This document shows positions 16,642 through 24,503 of a stretch of 64,000 nucleotides of DNA, in pieces; the first letter of the stretch is position 1, and each line of letters begins with the position of its first letter. The notes beneath the pieces are model-generated. The model did no database searches and was not told the DNA's origin. It was given only the letters and a program-made list of their open reading frames with translations. Location of the stretch: positions 1 through 64,000 of the forward strand of contig JANRIG010000017.1 of assembly GCA_033765235.1 (NCBI GenBank). The letters are read 5' to 3'. The translations under genes and the position numbers were made by a program. This stretch comes from JANRIG01 sp033765235. GTDB taxonomy: Bacteria; Bacteroidota; Bacteroidia; Cytophagales; UBA9547.

Positions 16642-17358
16642 TCAGACAACTAGCATTGAGCGTGCGCACGCTGCCACATATATGCCTGCAGTGTCGGTGC
16701 GCAGCCTTGAGGTGCCTAAGCTCACAGGTATATATTCATATTTTTTGGCCAATGTTATCTCTTCGGGGCTAAAATCGCCCTCGGGGCCTATGAGTATGTT
16801 ATAGTTATTATTACCATTGCCAAAATATTTGCTTATGGGCACTTGTCCTACATCATTTTCTATGTAGGCAATACATTTTAGAGAAGTATTTTCTGATTGT
16901 ATAAATGTTTTATAATCAACAGGTTGGTGTATTTGTGGTAAATAATATTTTTGCGATTGTTTCATGGCAGCTACTGCTATCTTGTGTATCCTGTCCATAT
17001 TTACTGCTTTGCGCTCGGTGCGCTCTGTCATGATAAAAGTGAGCTTGTGCAAGCCTATTTCTACAGCTTTTTCTACAAAGTATTCAATTCGGTCTGCATT
17101 TTTGGTAGGAGCTATAGCTATGTGGAGGGTGTATTTGTCGGGGGAGGATATGTATTTGTGCAAAGATATATTGATTATTGCCTGATTTTTGTCATATTTT
17201 GCAATATTGCCCTCATACACATTGCCATTGCCATCGGTCACCATTACAGTGCTGCCTATGCCGTAGCGCATTACATTTTTGCAATGGTGGTATTCGTCAT
17301 GCACCAACAGTATGTTGTCATTTATAATATTTTGCGCAAAAAAAATGTTTTGGGTCAT
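16642..17358 (-). CDS. rsmE: 16S rRNA (uracil-1498-N3)-methyltransferase
   Basis: A 238-residue SPOUT methyltransferase that methylates U1498 in 16S rRNA using S-adenosylmethionine. The knot signature is clear: ILIGPEGDFSPEEI followed by VSLGTSRLRTDTAGIYVAA, where most family members have LG.RILRTETA. The N-terminal PUA-like part (HHCKNVMRYGIGSTVMVTDGNG) is complete. Its ATG overlaps the pdxA stop (TAATG), so it is the last gene of the coupled pepA-pdxA-rsmE cluster. Confidence 0.95.
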   Translation of the reverse strand: MTQNIFFAQNIINDNILLVHDEYHHCKNVMRYGIGSTVMVTDGNGNVYEGNIAKYDKNQAIINISLHKYISSPDKYTLHIAIAPTKNADRIEYFVEKAVEIGLHKLTFIMTERTERKAVNMDRIHKIAVAAMKQSQKYYLPQIHQPVDYKTFIQSENTSLKCIAYIENDVGQVPISKYFGNGNNNYNILIGPEGDFSPEEITLAKKYEYIPVSLGTSRLRTDTAGIYVAACARSMLVV

Positions 17359-18410
17359 TATTCGCCTTTGTGGTGTGTGGGTTTGAGTGCATGTGTTTCA
17401 TAATATTTATTTTCTGCCCTGTTTTTTACAATATCGCAGGCGGTGAAAAGTGCACATTGAAACGAGCTGCTGCTTACCATGTTTTTGCCAGCAATGTCAA
17501 AGGCAGTGCCATGGTCCGGAGAGGTGCGCACTACAGGTAGCCCGGCGGTGAAGTTTACTCCTGTTTCAAAACTTATCATTTTGAAAGGTATCAATCCTTG
17601 GTCGTGATACATACATAGCACGGCATCGTATTTGGTATATTGCCCGCTGCCAAAAAAACCGTCGGAGGCAAAGGGCCCCATTACTATATGTCCATTGTTT
17701 TTGTAGGCAGTAATGATGGGGGTCAATATATCCCTGTCTTGTGTGCCTATTTCTCCACTGTCGCCCGCATGAGGATTGAGCCCTATCACTGCTATTTTGG
17801 GTTTGGTAATATTAAAATCTATCTTGAGCGAAGCCAGCATAAGGTCAAGTTTAGACTTTATTTGATGCTCAGTTATATCATTGTCTATTTTATTGACAGG
17901 TACATGCATAGATACTACTGCTATGCGTACCTCATCGCTCACCATAAACATAAGCACATCTTTGGCTTGAAACTTATGTTGCAAATATTCAGTATGCCCT
18001 ATGAAGTTAAACTCATTATTTTTCACATTGTGTTTGTCTATAGGCAGGGTACAAAGCGCATCTGTTTTGCCTTCTTTGAGGTCGGCTACGGCACGGTTTA
18101 GCGAGATTACTGCGCATTTTCCGGATTCGGCAGTAGGTGTGCCCAGGTGCAGCTCATAGTCTTCGTTCCAGCAGTTTACCACATTGAGTGCTTCAGGTTT
18201 TATGCCTTGTATATGGTGGGTATAATGAAATATTTGTTCTTCTATATTGTTGTTTTTCAAGTATTTGGTTAATAATTTTTCGGAGGCATATACTACAGGC
18301 GTCATGTATTTGAGCATCGTTTGCTGCCCAAAGGCTTGCAGTAATATTTCGAGGCTCACTCCATTATAGTCGCCTATGGTTATGCCAATTACAGTTTTTT
18401 TTTCGGTCAT
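17358..18410 (-). CDS. pdxA: 4-hydroxythreonine-4-phosphate dehydrogenase
   Basis: A 350-residue cytoplasmic enzyme of the DXP-dependent pyridoxal-phosphate pathway; it oxidises 4-phosphohydroxy-L-threonine with NAD. The opening VIGITIGDYNGVSLEI, the metal-binding NFIGHTEYLQHKF, GLNPHAGDSGEIG, MYHDQGLIPFKMI and RTSPDHGTAFDIAGK blocks match PdxA throughout. It overlaps pepA by four bases upstream and rsmE downstream, so the three genes are likely translated in series. Confidence 0.96.
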   Translation of the reverse strand: MTEKKTVIGITIGDYNGVSLEILLQAFGQQTMLKYMTPVVYASEKLLTKYLKNNNIEEQIFHYTHHIQGIKPEALNVVNCWNEDYELHLGTPTAESGKCAVISLNRAVADLKEGKTDALCTLPIDKHNVKNNEFNFIGHTEYLQHKFQAKDVLMFMVSDEVRIAVVSMHVPVNKIDNDITEHQIKSKLDLMLASLKIDFNITKPKIAVIGLNPHAGDSGEIGTQDRDILTPIITAYKNNGHIVMGPFASDGFFGSGQYTKYDAVLCMYHDQGLIPFKMISFETGVNFTAGLPVVRTSPDHGTAFDIAGKNMVSSSSFQCALFTACDIVKNRAENKYYETHALKPTHHKGE

Positions 18411-19849
18411 GATGCAGTCAGTGATTTTATATATTTATAAAGCAATCTCACACCTGTGGCAGTAGCATTTTTACCTATATAGCTGTCACTTTTATCAGAC
18501 CATGATACACCTGCTATGTCGAGGTGCAGCCATGGGTATGATACAAAGTGTTCTAAAAATTTGCCTCCTATGATAGCTCCTGCTTCGGCACCGGCTCCTA
18601 TGTTTTTTATATCTGCTATGTCAGAGATTAATTCTTCGCCATATTCGTCCCATAGAGGAAACTCTACCAATCTTTCGTTTACAGCCATTCCACATTCTTC
18701 CAATTTATTTTTTATTTGTTTTGAGGCTGTGCCCATATACACTATGCCATGTTTGCCTATGGCGCGCTTGGCAGAGCCGGTAAGGGTGGCCAAGTCTATG
18801 CACAGCATAGGATTATATTTGGAGGCATAGGCAAGTGCATCTGCCAATATAAGTCTGCCTTCTGCATCAGTATTGAGCACTTCCACGGTTTTTTTATTAT
18901 ACATATATATGATATCGCCAGGCACAAATGAGGTGGCACTCACCATATTATCGGTGATGGGTGCTATGGCTACCAGATGTACAGGCAACTTATTATGAGC
19001 TACAGCACCTATGGCAGCTGCTACTATAGCACACCCTGCCATGTCATATTTCATATTTTCCATTCCCTCAGCAGTTTTCAGGCTATAGCCTCCGGAGTCA
19101 TACACCACGCCTTTTCCTACAAGCACTATGGGTTTTTTATTTATTGCATTTTTTGGACTATACTCCATGATGCAGAGTGCAGGGCTGTTTTTTGAACCTT
19201 GGTTTACTGCTAATATACCACCCATACTCAGGCTTTTTATTTTTTGCATGCCCAATATTTCTACCTCTATACCCTTATCAGTAGCGTAATTTTGAATATT
19301 TTCGCACAGTTCGCTCACTCCCAATGTGCTATAAGGTTCATTTATCCAATCTTTGGCTTTGTATAATGCAGCTAAGGTATTAATGGTTTCGTTGAGGTCA
19401 TGCTTAGCAAGAGATAGGTCTATGATATGTACCGTTTTTAGTATTTTGTCTTGTTTTTTGGTTTTATATTTATGAAATGAATATGCTGAGAGCAGCAATC
19501 CCTCGAGCATGTCAAGTATATTTTGTGAGGTAGGGGTATTGTTTTCTATTTGCAGGGTTTGTATGTGGTGGTTTAAGCATACTTTATGAAGTTCATAACC
19601 GAGTTTGCGCAGTTTTTCAGCTTTTTTGTGAATGGAAGTTTCCTGAGGTTTTTTTATTAATATGATATATCTTGTGTATTGATTAAGGAGTATAAGTGGG
19701 GTGTTTTCTTTGAGTTTTTGGGTCAAAAATTGTGCTTCAGCCTCTGTTTTGGCATATTCTTTTACATTGGCCAAGTCATTGTAAAGCACACACAGGTGGT
19801 GGCTGTCTGAGGTATTGGGTATTTGTTTTACATTTATCATAAGGGACAA
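18407..19849 (-). CDS. pepA: Leucyl aminopeptidase, family M17
   Basis: A 480-residue two-metal aminopeptidase that trims N-terminal residues from peptides in the cytoplasm. The catalytic C-terminal domain carries VGKGVVYDSGGYSLK (metal-binding Lys and Asp), MKYDMAGCA and the M17 signature NTDAEGRLILADAL. The N-terminal macro-like domain (about 1-150) is less conserved, as is normal. The start is ATG 19849. It is the first gene of the pepA-pdxA-rsmE cluster. Some PepA proteins also bind DNA; nothing here bears on that. Confidence 0.94.
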   Translation of the reverse strand: MSLMINVKQIPNTSDSHHLCVLYNDLANVKEYAKTEAEAQFLTQKLKENTPLILLNQYTRYIILIKKPQETSIHKKAEKLRKLGYELHKVCLNHHIQTLQIENNTPTSQNILDMLEGLLLSAYSFHKYKTKKQDKILKTVHIIDLSLAKHDLNETINTLAALYKAKDWINEPYSTLGVSELCENIQNYATDKGIEVEILGMQKIKSLSMGGILAVNQGSKNSPALCIMEYSPKNAINKKPIVLVGKGVVYDSGGYSLKTAEGMENMKYDMAGCAIVAAAIGAVAHNKLPVHLVAIAPITDNMVSATSFVPGDIIYMYNKKTVEVLNTDAEGRLILADALAYASKYNPMLCIDLATLTGSAKRAIGKHGIVYMGTASKQIKNKLEECGMAVNERLVEFPLWDEYGEELISDIADIKNIGAGAEAGAIIGGKFLEHFVSYPWLHLDIAGVSWSDKSDSYIGKNATATGVRLLYKYIKSLTAS

Positions 19850-20184
19850 AGGTTGCGAAAATATTTTACATCTCTATCTATGATTTATTAGATTAATAAA
19901 TGATATCCTATTTATCCTATTCGCAGTGAGAAGTGTGAGAGACTGTATTAGTAATAAATCAACTTTAAATGATAAATTTGAAATTTACCCTTTTTGGGTG
20001 AAGGATGCGAGGGCTGTATGCCAAAGGCAAGACAGGTAGCGGCAGTATGCCGCTACGGCACCCCTAAGCAGCCTGACCGCGCCGCAGGCGGGGGCACCCC
20101 CAAGTAATTATTTAATGTTTATTGTTTATTTTGATTCAGGTATTATTTGTTTACTTTGTATAAATAGTTTTTCAAAATATAATT
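19850..20184. other. 335-base divergent gap with a GC-rich insert
   Basis: This is the shared upstream region of pepA and mnmD and has no gene. Most of it is very AT-rich, but about 20008-20104 is strikingly GC-rich. Within that stretch, GTAGCGGCA and TGCCGCTAC (20036-20056) form a perfect 9-bp stem with a 3-base loop, followed by a second GC-rich segment (CCGCGCCGCAGGCGGGGG). There is no T-run after the hairpin and no gene ends here, so it is not a terminator. It looks like a small inserted repeat. Confidence 0.6.
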
Positions 20185-20841
20185 TTGAGTTTACAATTGA
20201 TCACCACCCAAGACGGGTCTCACACGCTATACATTCCAGAGATGGATGAAAAGTATCATGCCAGTGAGGGTGCTATATTTGAGTGCCAAAAAATATATAT
20301 AGAAAACGGACTTAACTATGTGCAAAGAAAAAGTGTGGCAGTATTCGAATTTGGCTTTGGTACAGGACTCAATGCGCTGCTTGCAGCACAATATGCATCC
20401 ATGTATCATGTGAATACTGTGTACCACTCAATAGAATTGTACCCTGTATCGCAAGATATTTATACACAACTCAATTATGGCCAAATATTGGGTGATGAAA
20501 CAAGCTATAGGCATATTAATAGTAGCCCATGGGATACTCCAGTGCAAATAAACCCATATTTTACACTCACCAAAATACATGGCGACATCACTACATATAC
20601 ACTGAGAAGTGGACTATATGATGTAATTTTTTTTGCAGGTTTTGGTCCCAGAAAACAACCTGAAGTATGGCACAAGTCTGTGTTGGCACGCATGTACGAG
20701 GGTTTGTGCAGCCGTGGAGTGTTGGTGACTTATTGTGCGCAAGGCCAGTTCAAACGTGACCTGAAAGAGATAGGTTTTTTTGTTGAAAATATACCTATTC
20801 CCAACGGCAAATATGAGACCACCAGGGCTGTGAAACTTTAG
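20185..20841 (+). CDS. mnmD: MnmD-like tRNA mnm5s2U34 methyltransferase
   Basis: A 218-residue SAM-dependent methyltransferase of the DUF752/MnmD family, which finishes the mnm5s2U modification at the wobble base of certain tRNAs. It opens with the family's TTQDGSHTLYIPEMDEKYHASEGAI, has the SAM motif FEFGFGTGLNALLAA and ends PNGKYETTRAVKL. The usual D(A/G)FAP motif, whose Asp is thought to be catalytic in MnmC, reads AGFGPRKQPEVW, so that Asp is Ala. The start must be TTG 20185: there is an in-frame stop at 20161 and no ATG before the conserved region. It is convergent with the DAHP synthase gene. Confidence 0.87.
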   Translation: MSLQLITTQDGSHTLYIPEMDEKYHASEGAIFECQKIYIENGLNYVQRKSVAVFEFGFGTGLNALLAAQYASMYHVNTVYHSIELYPVSQDIYTQLNYGQILGDETSYRHINSSPWDTPVQINPYFTLTKIHGDITTYTLRSGLYDVIFFAGFGPRKQPEVWHKSVLARMYEGLCSRGVLVTYCAQGQFKRDLKEIGFFVENIPIPNGKYETTRAVKL

Positions 20842-20848
20842 GTATGTG

Positions 20849-21949
20849 CTAATGTAGTTCTGCTTCCTTATTCATCACCTCATTTTGGTGACGTATAGAC
20901 TCTCCATGTATTGCGGTGAGTAGGGTAGTCATAAAGTCATCTGAGAGGCCTTTGCCCACCCCTTCTTGTATGCGCGTATTCACTATATCTTGCCATCGCC
21001 CGCTTTGCAGTATGGTGATGTTATTGTCTTTTTTATATTGACCTATTTCTTTGGATACAGACATGCGCTTGGCTATGAGGCTCACTATGTCCTTGTCTAT
21101 GGTGTCTATAATATCGCGCAGTTCGTCAAGTTTGTTTTGCACAATGGGGTCAGACGTATTTTGATGTCTGTAAACCAAACTGTTCAGTATATCGCCCAAC
21201 TCATCGGGTGTCACCTGTTGTTTGGCATCGCTCAGAGCTACTTTGGGGTTTATGTGCGACTCTATCATGAGCCCGTCATAGTTGAGGTCCATGGCTTTTT
21301 GCGATACTTCGTATAGATATTCTGTAGTACCACAGATGTGGCTTGGGTCACATATCATGGGCAGATTGGGTATTCGGCGGCGCAGTTCTATGGCAAGTTC
21401 CCATTGAGGTTTATTTCTATATTCAGATTTGATAGTAGTAGAAAAGCCACGATGTATAGCACCAAGTTTGGTAATGCCTGCTTTATTAAGTCGCTCTAAG
21501 CCACCTATCCAAAGTTCTAAATCAGGATTTATGGGATTTTTTACAAATACAGGTATATCCACACCTTTAAGTGCATCGGCTATCTCTTGCATGCCAAATG
21601 GGTTCACAGTGGTACGTGCCCCTATCCATACTATTTGTACACCTGCTTTGAGTGCATCTTCCAAATGTTTGGCATTGGCTATCTCGGTAGCTACAGGCTT
21701 GCCTACAGCTTTGCCGGCATCGGTGAGCCAGCTAAGACCTTCTATACCTATGCCTTCAAACGTGCCTGGGCGTGTACGTGGTTTCCAAATTCCTGCCCTT
21801 ATCACAGATACATTAAATCGAGCCACACCTTTCACGGTTTGCATTACTTGCTCAGGGGTTTCGGCACTGCACGGACCTGATATAATCAATGGTTTTTTAA
21901 AGTTATACCCCCATTTTTCTATAGGTAGAATTTGTAAATCAACTTTCAT
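20849..21949 (-). CDS. Bifunctional DAHP synthase / chorismate mutase
   Basis: A 366-residue fusion enzyme of the shikimate pathway. Residues about 1-260 are a type I-beta DAHP synthase, with SGPCSAETPEQ, RAGIWKPRTRPGTFEGIG, DPSHICGT and IESHINP. Residues about 275-360 form an AroQ-type chorismate mutase (LDELRDIIDTIDKDIVSLIAKR). Synthase first and mutase last is the arrangement common in Bacteroidota, where the mutase domain also mediates feedback by prephenate. The frame extends to a TTG at 21979, but ATG 21949 (MKVDLQILPIEKWGY) is the natural start. No other aromatic-pathway gene is adjacent. Confidence 0.94.
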   Translation of the reverse strand: MKVDLQILPIEKWGYNFKKPLIISGPCSAETPEQVMQTVKGVARFNVSVIRAGIWKPRTRPGTFEGIGIEGLSWLTDAGKAVGKPVATEIANAKHLEDALKAGVQIVWIGARTTVNPFGMQEIADALKGVDIPVFVKNPINPDLELWIGGLERLNKAGITKLGAIHRGFSTTIKSEYRNKPQWELAIELRRRIPNLPMICDPSHICGTTEYLYEVSQKAMDLNYDGLMIESHINPKVALSDAKQQVTPDELGDILNSLVYRHQNTSDPIVQNKLDELRDIIDTIDKDIVSLIAKRMSVSKEIGQYKKDNNITILQSGRWQDIVNTRIQEGVGKGLSDDFMTTLLTAIHGESIRHQNEVMNKEAELH

Positions 21950-22231
21950 ATCACATTCATATTTGGTAAAAGAGTGCAAATGTCGCTATTTATTGTGAAA
22001 TAGAAAAAAAAATTGGCATAAATATATAATCATGGTACAATGATATGTATGTATTATTTTAATATTTCAACTTTCAAGCCCATTTATATTGCCAAATTAT
22101 ACTCATTTTGAAACGTGAAAGAGTGGGGGAGAGTCTTGTGTATAAACCTCTATGAATAGCTAATAAATCATTATTTTCAAAAATTTAGCTATTGATTGTA
22201 GAATAAGTGAATGATCTTTATATATTTTATG

Positions 22232-22239
22232 TATCTTTG
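22232..22239 (+). promoter_or_regulatory. Probable -7 element (TATCTTTG)
   Basis: TATCTTTG matches TAnnTTTG and lies 23 bases before the ATG of the coiled-coil nuclease-fold gene. No clear -33 TTG is at the right distance. Confidence 0.45.
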
Positions 22240-22262
22240 TCAATGCAAAATAAGTACTCATC

Positions 22263-22910
22263 ATGGAAAGAATAGACCGGATAGAAGCAGGAATCATTGA
22301 ACTTCAAAAAAGCCACGCTGAAACAGAAAAAATCATCATGGCTGGATTTACCAGATTGCAAAAGCGTCAGGAAAAAACAGATGCACAGCTTGCCAAAACA
22401 GATGCACAGCTTGCCAAAACAGATGCACAGCTTGCCAAAACAGATGCACAGCTTGCCAAAACAGATGCACAGCTTGCCAAAACAGATGCCAAACTATGGA
22501 GTATAGGAGTAAATCTTGGTCACACAGCAGAAGAGTATTTTTATTACGCCTTGGTAGATAACCCTATGTTAGGAGGCATCACCTTTGATACAGTAGAAGC
22601 CAATATCAAAAGCCGTACCAAAACTGTGGAAGATGAGTTTGATATAGTGATGTACAACGGCGACAGCATAGGGCTCATAGAAATAAAACACAAAGTACAC
22701 CCCTCTGATTTGGTGACACTCACTACACAAAAAGTACAAAACTTCAGGTCACTCTTTCCCGACTTTAAAGATTATAAAATATACTTAGGCATAGCAGGCA
22801 TGAGTGTGCCCGAGGAGATAGCCAAGCAAGCACAAAGCAAAGGTATAGCTGTGCTCAGGCAAAAAGGAGAGGTAACCGAGATAAGCGACAAGCACCTCAT
22901 AGCATATTGA
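22263..22910 (+). CDS. Coiled-coil PD-(D/E)XK nuclease-fold protein with heptad repeats
   Basis: A 215-residue protein of unknown role. Residues about 1-37 are helical. Residues 38-76 hold the heptad KTDAQLA in five exact copies plus a partial sixth, which should form a coiled coil. The C-terminal half looks like a PD-(D/E)XK fold: EDEFDIVMYNGDSIGLIEIKHKV gives the Asp and the ExK. Such restriction-like domains may bind or cut DNA, but no activity is shown here. The same architecture is seen at 44130-44726. It stands alone, about 280 bases from its upstream neighbour. Confidence 0.8.
   Translation: MERIDRIEAGIIELQKSHAETEKIIMAGFTRLQKRQEKTDAQLAKTDAQLAKTDAQLAKTDAQLAKTDAQLAKTDAKLWSIGVNLGHTAEEYFYYALVDNPMLGGITFDTVEANIKSRTKTVEDEFDIVMYNGDSIGLIEIKHKVHPSDLVTLTTQKVQNFRSLFPDFKDYKIYLGIAGMSVPEEIAKQAQSKGIAVLRQKGEVTEISDKHLIAY
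22374..22490 (+). repeat. 21-bp in-frame tandem repeat (heptad-coding)
   Basis: Five perfect 21-base copies start at 22374, 22395, 22416, 22437 and 22458, followed by 12 bases of a sixth. Each encodes KTDAQLA. Because the unit is 21 bases, gain or loss keeps the frame and changes coiled-coil length by one heptad at a time. Confidence 0.97.
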
Positions 22911-23127
22911 TATCACAAAATTATCAATCACAATACGTTACAAGCTCAAAGCCCCAATTCTCAATGCAGATATATACATATCCGTATGATAGGATGATTA
23001 TACCATAAAAGCATACACAAAAGATAGAAAAAATATTTTGTAATATTCTCAATACATTACTAAGAATAGTTAAATTTGTACATGATTAATCATAAATAAT
23101 CATTTTATTACTAATAATTAATCGCTA

Positions 23128-24501
23128 ATGCTCAATATTGATACATTTATATCGCTCTTTGGTAAGTTTCACCCACTTTTAGTACACTTGCCCATTGGGT
23201 TTGTATTTTTTGGGATAATATTAGAGATTATAGACTTTGGTCATCATAAATACTATGATGTACGCAAGTATCTTACTATTTCAATAGCTCTTTCATCCAT
23301 ATTGTCTGTAGCTGCCGGGTACACACTCAGTCTTTCAGGCGAATATGAAGGCGGGTTGCTCAATAGCCACATGTACACAGGTTATACATTTAACATACTG
23401 AGTATATTATGGGCTATATGGTATCTGACAGGTGGGCAATTGCAATATTACAAAGCTGTGAATAAGATATTATTAATCTTATTATTTACAATGGTGTGTG
23501 TCACCGGTCACTTTGGAGGCTCTCTTACACACGGCGAAAATTATTTGACATTAAATAATGATGAATCTGAAAAGCCAAAAAATAAAATTATAGTAAAAGT
23601 ACCATTAGATAAAGCATTATTGTACCGAGATGTAGTACAAAATATATTTGATGCCAAATGTGTAAGTTGCCATAGTGCATCAAAGAAAAAAGGTGCATTG
23701 AGGCTGGACAACTACGAAAAAATCATGCAAGGAGGTGAGAGTGGCAATGTAATAGTACCCGGCAATGCCATGCAAAGTGAGCTCTACAAACTCATTACTA
23801 TGGACCATGTAGAGAAACGTGCCATGCCACCAAAAGGCAAAGCTCCTCTCACTCCTGAAGAAATAAAAATGATACAATATTGGATAGACGCTGGTGCCAA
23901 GCAAGACAGTAAAGTGTCTGATATAAAAAAAATTACAGAATACGCTGTGCTATTGTCCATGTATATAGATGGTATAGAAGATACTGCCATACAATTACAA
24001 CCTGAGTTGCCCATAGACCCATTGCCCCAAGAGGTAATACAAATGCTAAAGCAAAACGGACTGATGGTGAATATGCTCAACGAAACCTCCAACTACCTCG
24101 ACATAAGGGTGATAAATAACAAAAAAGCATGGAATGACCGCAGCACTCAATTACTTGCCAAAGCTGCCAAAAATATAGCTATTTTAGACCTTTCAGGAAC
24201 TTCAATTACAAAAAATAGTCTTGAAATAATAGAAAATTTCGAAAATTTGTCTATATTGTATCTGCAAAATACAAACCTGAAAGATGCAGATATTGCTATT
24301 CTGTCTAATATCAAAAAATTAAAAATGCTCAACCTCTACGGCACCTCTATATCAGATGCATCTGTGGATATATTGGCAAAGTTGAAGATTGAAAAATTGC
24401 ATATTTGGAATACCAAAATTACCCCAAAAGGAGTACAAAAAATACGCTCCATTAATCCCAAGTTGCAAATAATATACGAAACTACTTTAGAATTTATATA
24501 A
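23128..24501 (+). CDS. Membrane-bound cytochrome c (DUF2231 and planctomycete-type) with leucine-rich tail
   Basis: A 457-residue protein. Residues about 10-140 hold four membrane helices of the DUF2231 type (KFHPLLVHLPIGFVFFGIIL). A periplasmic planctomycete-type cytochrome c domain follows, with the haem site CVSCH near residue 178 and the family block GNVIVPGNAMQSELYKLI then RAMPPKGKAPLTPEEI. Residues about 345-455 show leucine-rich repeats (LSILYLQNTNLKDADIAIL). It is the first gene of a three-gene operon, and the next gene starts two bases after its stop. A role in electron transfer at the membrane is inferred; the partner and substrate are unknown. Confidence 0.88.
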   Translation: MLNIDTFISLFGKFHPLLVHLPIGFVFFGIILEIIDFGHHKYYDVRKYLTISIALSSILSVAAGYTLSLSGEYEGGLLNSHMYTGYTFNILSILWAIWYLTGGQLQYYKAVNKILLILLFTMVCVTGHFGGSLTHGENYLTLNNDESEKPKNKIIVKVPLDKALLYRDVVQNIFDAKCVSCHSASKKKGALRLDNYEKIMQGGESGNVIVPGNAMQSELYKLITMDHVEKRAMPPKGKAPLTPEEIKMIQYWIDAGAKQDSKVSDIKKITEYAVLLSMYIDGIEDTAIQLQPELPIDPLPQEVIQMLKQNGLMVNMLNETSNYLDIRVINNKKAWNDRSTQLLAKAAKNIAILDLSGTSITKNSLEIIENFENLSILYLQNTNLKDADIAILSNIKKLKMLNLYGTSISDASVDILAKLKIEKLHIWNTKITPKGVQKIRSINPKLQIIYETTLEFI

Positions 24502-24503
24502 TT

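Noticed and set aside
20036..20056. Intrinsic terminator
   Set aside because: The hairpin is strong, but no T-run follows and both flanking genes start, not end, at this gap.
22374..22490. CRISPR-like array
   Set aside because: The 21-base units are directly adjacent with no spacers and code for a heptad in frame, so it is a coding tandem repeat. No cas genes are present.
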